Assembly: GCA_017998095.1 (NCBI GenBank)
Contig: JAGODU010000116.1
Coordinates: 1 to 12,450 of the forward strand
Direction: 5' to 3'
Length of the DNA: 12,450 nt
Source: Prolixibacteraceae bacterium
GTDB taxonomy: Bacteria > Bacteroidota > Bacteroidia > Bacteroidales > Prolixibacteraceae
The notes under the pieces are model-generated. The model was given only the letters and a program-made list of their open reading frames with translations. It was not told the origin of the DNA and searched no databases. Numbering within the stretch: the stretch's first letter is position 1; the number at the start of each line of letters is the position of its first letter. Made by a program: the position numbers and the translations under genes. Positions 6,609 to 12,450 of this stretch are shown here, piece by piece.

Positions 6609-8921
6609 ATGTATCAACAATCCCTCAAAATATTGATGTTAGAGGACGATGAAAACGACAAGGAGATTATTTGTCAATTAATAAAAACTTCTTTTGAAGA
6701 CAATCCAAACATTCTCTGGGTAACAAATAAAAAAGATTTTGCCAATGCACTTATTGATTTCCAGCCTGATTTAATTCTCAGTGATTATAATCTCCCTCAA
6801 TTTAATGGCCTTGACGCTTTACAATTAAGTATTGATGTTAACCCTATTATACCTTTTATCATAGTAACGGGAACTCTTTTAGAAGAATCTGCTGTAGATG
6901 TTATAAAAGCCGGAGCTTGGGATTATGTTTCAAAAGAACGACTTGACAGATTACCCGGTGCTATAAATAATTCATTAAAATTAAAAGAAGAAAGAGCAAA
7001 AAGAATTGATACTGAGAATGAAATAAAAAAAATCAAAGAAAAAACCGGAATACAATTAAAACTTTTATTACAAGCAATTGAAAAAGCCCCTACATGCGTA
7101 ATAATTACAAGTTGCGACGGCTCAATTCAATATGTAAATCCCATATTTGAAAAACTTACCGGCTACACTCGTAACGAAGTAACAGGTAAAAATCCAAGAA
7201 TTTTAAAATCAGGTCAACACAACAATGAGTTGTATAAAGAACTTTGGACAACAATACTGGAAGGGAAAGAATGGAAGGGAGAATTGTTAAATAAGAAAAA
7301 GAATGGCGATTTATATTGGTCTGAAGTATCTATTTCTCCGATAATAGATGAAGACAATAAAATATTACATTTTATATCTGTAGAGCATGATATCTCAAAT
7401 ACAAAAAAATACGAGCAAGCATTAAAGGAAAGCGAAAACTGGTATAAAGGTATATTTGGTAATACAGGTACTGCAACTGCAATATTAGAGCCTGATGAAA
7501 CAATTTCACTTGTAAACAGTAAATTTGAAGAGCTTACCGGATATTCTAAAAATGAAATCGAAGGCCAATTCAAATGGAAAGAATTCATAGCACCTGCTGA
7601 TGTTGAAAGAATGAGGGATTTTCATTTTCAAAGAAGAACAGCAGGAGAAAATCAACTTCCAAATGTTTATGAATTTTCCTTAGTTAATCGAAATAATGAA
7701 ATAAGAAACATTTTACTTACAGTTGACTTAATCCCCGGAACGAATAAGTCTGTGGCCGCTTTACTTGATATAACAGAAAGAAAACAAATTGAAAGAAGCT
7801 TAAAGGCAAGTGAAGAAAAATTCAGACTGATAAGCAACTCTGCACATGATGGGATTCTGATGATTAACAACAATAATAAGGTTATATATTGGAATCCTGC
7901 AATAGAGAAGATTTTTGAATATCTGGGAGAAGAACTTGTAGGTATAGACATTAATAAATTGTTTAATTCTCCTTCCGGTGTAAATCAGGATTATTTACCT
8001 ATAAACGTTGAAGAAATACCATTTAGCCCACTTGCATCAGGAAAGTCAATAGAGCTTGAAATTGAAAAGAGGGATGGAATAATAATTGAAATTGAATTAT
8101 CAATTGCCCCTTATAAAAATGTAGATCAATGGGGAGCTGTTTGTGTTGTAAGGGATATAACTGAAAGGAAAATTGCTGAAAGAGAACTCATAATTGCCAA
8201 GGAACGTGCAGAAGAAAGTGACAGGCTGAAATCAGCTTTTCTGGCAACAATGAGTCATGAATTGCGAACACCTTTAAATGCAGTTATTGGATTTAGCAGT
8301 CTGATAGATGAAACTATGGAAATTCCTGTTATTATGGAAATGAATAAAATCATTTATAATAGCGGCAATCATCTTTTAAGCATAATTGATTCTGTCTTTA
8401 ATCTGGCCTTACTTCAGGCAAAAGTTTCAAGAATTTATCTTGAAGAATTTAATTTATCTGACTTCATAGAAAGCTTAATACCATATCTGAAAACTAAAAT
8501 AAACAACGAGAAGAAAGAGCATATTAAGATTATAAATGATAGCTTTAACTCTGAAAAACCAGTTATTATAAAGTCTGATAAAACCAAACTCATGCAAGTG
8601 ATGGTTAACCTCTTCGATAATGCAATTAAATATACTGAAGAAGGATCAATTGAATATGGCTGTACTTTGGATAATAATTCTATTATTTTCTACGTAAAAG
8701 ACACCGGGATAGGCATTCCAAAAGATAAACAATCAATAGTATTTGAAAGATTCAGGCAAATTGAAGATTCAATTACACGTGAGCATGGAGGTGTTGGTCT
8801 TGGACTTTCAATATGCCTTGAAATAGCAGAACTTCTTAATGGCAAAATCTGGTTTGAATCAGAAGTAGATTCAGGAAGTATATTTTACTTTAAACTTAAC
8901 GATGCTATAATTTCAAACTAA
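6609..8921 (+). CDS. Receiver-PAS x3-histidine kinase (REC-PAS-PAS-PAS-HisKA-HATPase)
   Basis: This is a 770-aa soluble hybrid signalling protein with its receiver at the N-terminus. REC spans about residues 6-128, with the acidic pocket E12/D13/D14, phospho-acceptor Asp59 in LILSDYNLP, Thr87 and Lys109, all intact. After a coiled coil come three PAS domains at about 150-272, 275-397 and 401-522. The first has the GKNPRILKSG and LWTTILEGKEWKGE pattern common among soluble PAS sensors. HisKA has His550 in TMSHELRTPLNAVIGFSS. The ATPase domain has N667 and N671, G1 DTGIGIP (698-704), F box FERF (712-715) and G2 GGVGLGL (727-733). A receiver in front of sensor and kinase domains suggests that phosphorylation by another kinase, perhaps the one immediately upstream, modulates its activity. 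There is no DNA-binding output. Its stop codon overlaps the end of the convergent 62-aa gene. Confidence 0.94.
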   Translation: MYQQSLKILMLEDDENDKEIICQLIKTSFEDNPNILWVTNKKDFANALIDFQPDLILSDYNLPQFNGLDALQLSIDVNPIIPFIIVTGTLLEESAVDVIKAGAWDYVSKERLDRLPGAINNSLKLKEERAKRIDTENEIKKIKEKTGIQLKLLLQAIEKAPTCVIITSCDGSIQYVNPIFEKLTGYTRNEVTGKNPRILKSGQHNNELYKELWTTILEGKEWKGELLNKKKNGDLYWSEVSISPIIDEDNKILHFISVEHDISNTKKYEQALKESENWYKGIFGNTGTATAILEPDETISLVNSKFEELTGYSKNEIEGQFKWKEFIAPADVERMRDFHFQRRTAGENQLPNVYEFSLVNRNNEIRNILLTVDLIPGTNKSVAALLDITERKQIERSLKASEEKFRLISNSAHDGILMINNNNKVIYWNPAIEKIFEYLGEELVGIDINKLFNSPSGVNQDYLPINVEEIPFSPLASGKSIELEIEKRDGIIIEIELSIAPYKNVDQWGAVCVVRDITERKIAERELIIAKERAEESDRLKSAFLATMSHELRTPLNAVIGFSSLIDETMEIPVIMEMNKIIYNSGNHLLSIIDSVFNLALLQAKVSRIYLEEFNLSDFIESLIPYLKTKINNEKKEHIKIINDSFNSEKPVIIKSDKTKLMQVMVNLFDNAIKYTEEGSIEYGCTLDNNSIIFYVKDTGIGIPKDKQSIVFERFRQIEDSITREHGGVGLGLSICLEIAELLNGKIWFESEVDSGSIFYFKLNDAIISN

Positions 8922-8936
8922 TTTAAAAAGTTTGAA
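8912..8936. other. Inverted repeat at the convergent gene ends
   Basis: TTCAAACT (8912-8919) and AGTTTGAA (8929-8936) form an 8-bp perfect stem with a 9-base loop. It sits across the stop codons of the receiver-kinase gene (plus) and the 62-aa gene (minus), exactly where both transcripts should end. Neither strand has a T-run after the stem, so it is not a standard intrinsic terminator. It may still act as a weak bidirectional stop or a 3'-end stabilising hairpin. Confidence 0.3.
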
Positions 8937-9106
8937 TTCCTCTGCTCTGAACAAGAATCATCTTCATACACTTCCATCTTTCTTGTAAGTTCAATTGCTT
9001 CTTCATATTCTGATGTTCCTGGTTCTGCATCACAAATCTCCAGAAATCTCATTATCGCCCTTCGATATTCTTCTTCAGTATGAATATTTTCCTGCATAAT
9101 CACCAT
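8918..9106 (-). CDS. 62-aa protein resembling the N-terminal segment of HigA/COG5499 antitoxins
   Basis: This is a small acidic, probably helical protein. Residues 8-48 follow the pattern I associate with the N-terminus of HigA-like (COG5499) antitoxins: I-H-TEEEYRRAI, then R and EI, DAEPGT (26-31), and a closing MEVYE (44-48). In those antitoxins a helix-turn-helix comes next; here the protein ends about 14 residues later with a polar tail, so no DNA-binding part is present and no toxin gene lies nearby. The ATG at 9106 is two bases after the polA stop (TAA-AT-ATG), pointing to translation coupled to polA. An alternative ATG three codons downstream (9097) would fit equally well. The last four bases overlap the convergent kinase gene. 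The coupling and the conserved pattern argue for a real gene. Its function is unknown, and the family resemblance is from memory rather than alignment. Confidence 0.72.
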   Translation of the reverse strand: MVIMQENIHTEEEYRRAIMRFLEICDAEPGTSEYEEAIELTRKMEVYEDDSCSEQRNSNFLN

Positions 9107-9108
9107 AT

Positions 9109-11892
9109 TTAATGAGCTTCAAGCCAATTATTTCCTGTTCCCACATCTACTGTAAGGGGTACCCCCAAACTGAAAGCATTTTCCATTTCATGCTTAACCA
9201 ACGATTTCAAATATTCCAATTCATTTTCATGGGCATCGAAAATTAATTCGTCATGAACCTGTAAGATCATCTTTGACTTTAAATTTTCAGTTTCCATTCT
9301 ATTGAAGATATTTATCATTGCTATTTTTATAATATCAGCTGCAGTTCCTTGTATCGGGGCATTTATTGCATTTCTTTCTGCGTTTCCTCTAACAACAGAG
9401 TTTGTCGAGTTGATATCACCTAAATAACGTTTTCGACCCAACAAAGTTTTCACAAATCCATTTTTCCTTGCTTCTTCAATGCAATTTTTCATATACTCTT
9501 TTACTCCGGGGAATGCAGCAAAATACCCATCAATTATTTCCTTTGCTTCACCAACCTGAATATTAAGCCTTTGAGAAAGACCAAAGGAAGAAATACCATA
9601 TATTATACCAAAATTGGCAGTTTTAGCTTTTCGTCTGTAATCAGAAGTAACCTTATCAACAGGTACACCATAAATCTTTGAAGCTGTAATTGCATGTATA
9701 TCTGCATTTTTGCTAAAGGCTTCTTTCATATTTATATCATCACTAAGAGAAGCCATTATTCTTAGTTCAATCTGAGAATAGTCGGCAGAAATAAATTTCA
9801 TTCCTCTTTCTGAAGGGATGAATGCTTTTCTTATTTCTCTTCCATTTTCATCTCTGATAGGAATATTCTGAAGATTTGGATTTACTGAGCTCAACCTCCC
9901 TGTGGAAGTAATTGCCTGATTGTAAGAAGTGTGAATCTTGCCTGTATATTGGTTAATTAGCTTAGGCAATGCTTCTACATATGTATTCAGCAGCTTTCTA
10001 AGCCCTCTGTATTCAAGAATCTTATCAATTATTGGATGCCTTTTTGAAAGCCGTACCAGGATTTCCTCATTGGTTGAATATTGCTTTGTCTTTGTCTTTT
10101 TAACAGTAGGATCAATATTCAATTTTTCGAAAAGAATTATTCCAAGCTGTTTTGGAGAAGAAATTAAAAATTCTTCACCTGCCAGTTTGAATATTTCACT
10201 TTCCAGATTAATCAACTGTTCTCTTAAAACACCTGCATAGGAGTTCAATTCAGTTGGATCCATCTTTACACCTGCCAGTTCCATAGAAGTAAGAACAGGA
10301 ACTAAAGGCATCTCAATATCATTGAAGAGTGAAATCAGATCGTTTCCTTTTAATTCCTTTTCTAAAATATCCTTTAGCTGATAAGTAAAATCTGCATCCT
10401 CACAAGAATAATCAACTAAACGATCAGTTTCTATACTTCTTATCGGTCGCTGATTCTGGCCTTTTCCACCTACCAGTTCCTCATATGAGATTTTTTTATA
10501 ATTGAAATATAATTCACTAAGATAATCAAGGTTATGCTTAAGCTCCGGCTGTATTAAATAATGAGCTATCAATGTATCAAACATAGGACCTTTCACTTCA
10601 AGTTCATAACGAGCAAGCATGATAAGGTCAAACTTTAAATTCTGCCCTATTTTTAAAATATTTACATTTTCAAAAACAGGTTTAAACTCTCTTACAATAT
10701 TGATAGCTTTATCTTTCTGTGCAGGAAGAAGTATACACCAGGCATCATGTTCTTTAATAGATATTGAAATACATACAAGCTCTGAAGAATGAGGATCTAA
10801 TCCTGTTGTTTCAGTATCAAAACTAAAGCAACCTGCTTTTAAAATTTCTTTGATAACTTCTGTCCGCTGTATTTCAGTTTCAACTTTGAAATACTTATGT
10901 TCTACTGTTGAAATAGATTCCATTGCTGATTGATATGTACCTGCCTCTTGCTCCTGCATATCGAATAATGTACCTTGTTGCTGAAGCACTTTAACTTCAA
11001 CAGGTTTTGATGAAAATTTTTCATAAAATGATCGGAATTCAAGCTCACGGAATAATGGGAGTAGTGTTTTCTCATCAAATCCGGTATACTTCATTTTTTC
11101 AAAATCAATATCAATAGGTACATTTTTATCAATCACAATAAGTTCTCGTGACAATAAAACCTGATCTTTATATTGCTCCAGATTATCCTTTAATTTCCCT
11201 TTAAGCTTGTCTATATTTTGATATACCCCTTCAACACTACCATATTCTGAAATAAGCTTCATTGCAGTCTTAGGACCTATTCCCGGGCATCCGGGTATAT
11301 TATCAGCTGCATCGCCCATAAGCCCCAGTACATCAATAACCTGAGAAGGGTTTTCAACTTCGAAATTTTCTTTTACTTTTTCTATTCCCCAGGTTTCAGC
11401 TTTATCTCCTCCTTTTGCGGGTTTATAAATAAAAATATTTTCGCCCACTAATTGTGCGTAATCTTTATCCGGAGTCATCATATAGGTAACAAAGCCTTCA
11501 GTAGATGCTTTTTCAGCAATAGTCCCAATAACATCATCCGCCTCATAGCCTTCCATCTCAAGTATCGGAATGTTATAAGCTTCTACTAAATTTCTGATAT
11601 GTGGAATAGACGCCCTTATATCTTCGGGCATTGCTTCTCTGTTTGCTTTATATTCCGAAAACATTTTATTCCTGAATGTATCTCCATGCACATCAAAAAC
11701 AACTGCTATATGAGAAGGATATTCTGTATTCAGGACTTGCTCCAAAGTATTTACAAATCCAAAAATAGAAGAAGTATTTAGTCCCTTTGAATTGTATCTG
11801 GGATTCTTTATAAAAGCAAAATATGAACGGTAAATTAATGCATAAGCATCTAACAAGAAAAGTTTCTTTTCATTTGAAATTTCAGTTTCCAT
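9109..11892 (-). CDS. polA: DNA polymerase I
   Basis: This 927-aa repair and lagging-strand polymerase is almost the same length as the E. coli enzyme (928). It removes RNA primers, fills gaps and proofreads. The 5' nuclease domain (about 10-300) shows LLDAY (D15), VVFDVHGDTFR (D67), EGYEADD (114-120), TPDKD (140-144) and GLMGDAADNIPG (190-201). The 3'-5' exonuclease (about 335-515) is intact, with D359 and E361 in FDTET, D422 in GQNLKFD, and Y495/D499 in YSCED, so proofreading is expected. The polymerase domain has motif A SADYSQIELR (D704), motif B RRKAKTANFGIIYG (753-766, with Phe761 at the E. coli F762 position), and motif C QVHDEL (D881, E882). Its start codon overlaps the queD stop by one base (TAATG), and the small acidic gene follows two bases after its stop, so the three genes are probably translated from one mRNA. 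Confidence 0.98.
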   Translation of the reverse strand: METEISNEKKLFLLDAYALIYRSYFAFIKNPRYNSKGLNTSSIFGFVNTLEQVLNTEYPSHIAVVFDVHGDTFRNKMFSEYKANREAMPEDIRASIPHIRNLVEAYNIPILEMEGYEADDVIGTIAEKASTEGFVTYMMTPDKDYAQLVGENIFIYKPAKGGDKAETWGIEKVKENFEVENPSQVIDVLGLMGDAADNIPGCPGIGPKTAMKLISEYGSVEGVYQNIDKLKGKLKDNLEQYKDQVLLSRELIVIDKNVPIDIDFEKMKYTGFDEKTLLPLFRELEFRSFYEKFSSKPVEVKVLQQQGTLFDMQEQEAGTYQSAMESISTVEHKYFKVETEIQRTEVIKEILKAGCFSFDTETTGLDPHSSELVCISISIKEHDAWCILLPAQKDKAINIVREFKPVFENVNILKIGQNLKFDLIMLARYELEVKGPMFDTLIAHYLIQPELKHNLDYLSELYFNYKKISYEELVGGKGQNQRPIRSIETDRLVDYSCEDADFTYQLKDILEKELKGNDLISLFNDIEMPLVPVLTSMELAGVKMDPTELNSYAGVLREQLINLESEIFKLAGEEFLISSPKQLGIILFEKLNIDPTVKKTKTKQYSTNEEILVRLSKRHPIIDKILEYRGLRKLLNTYVEALPKLINQYTGKIHTSYNQAITSTGRLSSVNPNLQNIPIRDENGREIRKAFIPSERGMKFISADYSQIELRIMASLSDDINMKEAFSKNADIHAITASKIYGVPVDKVTSDYRRKAKTANFGIIYGISSFGLSQRLNIQVGEAKEIIDGYFAAFPGVKEYMKNCIEEARKNGFVKTLLGRKRYLGDINSTNSVVRGNAERNAINAPIQGTAADIIKIAMINIFNRMETENLKSKMILQVHDELIFDAHENELEYLKSLVKHEMENAFSLGVPLTVDVGTGNNWLEAH

Positions 11893-12344
11893 TAAATTTG
11901 GTTATCGTCAGCATTCCACTCGGCAAAAGATGTAGCAGTTTCATATAACTTTACGCTTTTAAGTTCCACCCCGTTGGAAAGCAAAGGTTTAATAATATCA
12001 ACAAAATGTAACACCATGTTTTCACAGGTTGGCTGAAAATCAACAATATGTATTCTCTCAAACATTTGATTTGATTTTTCTTTTATATCAAACTGTGACT
12101 TCCTGTTTATCACAAAAGAATGATCAAAAACATCTACAATATTATTTTTTACTATTCTTTTTAAATCACTGAAATCTATTACCATCCCGTCTTTTGTACA
12201 GGAAGAATCATCTATTGGCTCGCCAATAACTGTAATATGAAGTTTGTAAGAATGACCATGAATATTTTTACATAATCCATCATAATTCCACAGGGCATGA
12301 GCCATTTCAAAATCATAATATTTGGTTACTCTTATTTTTGTCAT
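11892..12344 (-). CDS. queD: 6-carboxytetrahydropterin synthase / 6-pyruvoyltetrahydropterin synthase family protein
   Basis: This is a 150-aa T-fold enzyme that converts dihydroneopterin triphosphate to 6-carboxy-5,6,7,8-tetrahydropterin, the second step of preQ0 and queuosine synthesis. The zinc ligands H16 (FEMAH), H29 and H31 (IHGHSY) are present, as is catalytic Cys25 in CKNIHGH with the CxxxHGH spacing characteristic of QueD. D74/H75 (FDHSF), E108 in PTCENM and E135 in YETATSFAEW complete the active site. No other queuosine gene is visible in the window. A pterin-synthesis role of the PTPS type is possible in principle, but the CxxxHGH pattern favours QueD. Its stop codon shares one base with the polA ATG. 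I see no preQ1-riboswitch-like element in the 106 bases upstream that are available; that stretch holds the GTTCTTT repeats. Confidence 0.93.
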   Translation of the reverse strand: MTKIRVTKYYDFEMAHALWNYDGLCKNIHGHSYKLHITVIGEPIDDSSCTKDGMVIDFSDLKRIVKNNIVDVFDHSFVINRKSQFDIKEKSNQMFERIHIVDFQPTCENMVLHFVDIIKPLLSNGVELKSVKLYETATSFAEWNADDNQI

Positions 12345-12358
12345 ACTTATAAATTCAG

Positions 12359-12429
12359 GTTCTTTAAATATCTAATAAACAATAACAATTTGAAAATGTT
12401 TGTTCTTTATTTAAAAAGAACTGTTCTTT
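12359..12429. repeat. Cluster of GTTCTTT / AAAGAAC half-sites upstream of queD
   Basis: GTTCTTT occurs three times on the plus strand (12359-12365, 12402-12408 and 12423-12429), and its inverse AAAGAAC once (12415-12421). The last two units form the interrupted palindrome AAAGAAC-T-GTTCTTT (12415-12429), and the middle pair forms GTTCTTT-N6-AAAGAAC (12402-12421). All lie within 86 bases of the queD start, where a promoter and operator of the queD-polA operon should be. I found no good TTTG/TAnnTTTG promoter pair here. The elements could be operator half-sites, or a hairpin at the end of an upstream gene outside the window. Confidence 0.35.
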
Positions 12430-12450
12430 CAATCGCATGAACAACTATAC

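Noticed and set aside
4245..8921. Photoreceptor function (LOV or phytochrome) for the PAS kinases.
   Set aside because: The LOV signature with the photoactive Cys (N-C-R-F) is not present in any PAS domain, and no GAF-PHY bilin-binding module is seen. Only the HisKA style of the first kinase recalls phytochrome kinases.
8918..9106. A complete toxin-antitoxin module involving the 62-aa gene.
   Set aside because: The next genes on both sides are polA and a sensor kinase. No HigB/RelE-like toxin and no helix-turn-helix domain are present.
12345..12450. A preQ1 riboswitch upstream of queD.
   Set aside because: No aptamer-like stem with an A-rich tail is visible on the minus strand in this stretch; only the GTTCTTT/AAAGAAC repeats are seen.

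Overview
The window looks like a chromosomal housekeeping and accessory segment from a member of the Bacteroidota. The evidence is strongly AT-rich DNA, almost no Shine-Dalgarno sequences before otherwise clear genes, mostly TAA stops, a secreted DUF1573 protein with the family's Cys-Gly-Cys motif, and PAS-rich soluble histidine kinases. The queD and polA products also read as Bacteroidota versions, by recollection rather than alignment. I would not push the taxonomy below phylum. Every sizeable gene is intact, and I see no insertion sequence, prophage, CRISPR array, frameshift or compositional break.

Layout from left to right. (1) A tRNA-Thr(CGT) on the minus strand with a plausible Bacteroidota-type promoter. 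(2) A SulP-family anion transporter with a C-terminal STAS domain on the plus strand, preceded by a leader with overlapping small hairpins and an alternative GTG start. (3) After 275 bases with no gene, a pair of small plus-strand genes: a secreted DUF1573 protein and a four-helix DUF486 membrane protein. They are 26 bases apart and end at a textbook intrinsic terminator (3044-3094). (4) A minus-strand exported alpha/beta hydrolase of the hormone-sensitive-lipase type. (5) Two large plus-strand soluble sensor kinases in tandem: PAS x4-HisKA-HATPase (760 aa), then REC-PAS x3-HisKA-HATPase (770 aa). (6) Converging on them, a minus-strand run transcribed queD -> polA -> a 62-aa protein, with a 1-base stop/start overlap and then a 2-base gap, so almost certainly one operon.

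How the parts work together. The kinase pair is probably one signalling module. The first kinase has no receiver of its own, and the second starts with an intact receiver, so phosphotransfer from the first to the second is an attractive but unproven idea. Neither has membrane segments or a DNA-binding output, so the final response regulator must lie outside the window. The queD-polA operon combines queuosine-precursor synthesis with DNA repair and Okazaki-fragment processing, probably by shared expression rather than shared function. The 62-aa product at its end resembles only the N-terminal segment of HigA/COG5499-type antitoxins, without the helix-turn-helix or a toxin partner.

Overall this is a fairly ordinary region with no convincing new multi-gene system. 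The items most worth a second look are the orphan HigA-N-like protein coupled to polA, the linked kinase / receiver-kinase pair, a cluster of four GTTCTTT/AAAGAAC half-sites upstream of queD, and the structured leader of the SulP gene.
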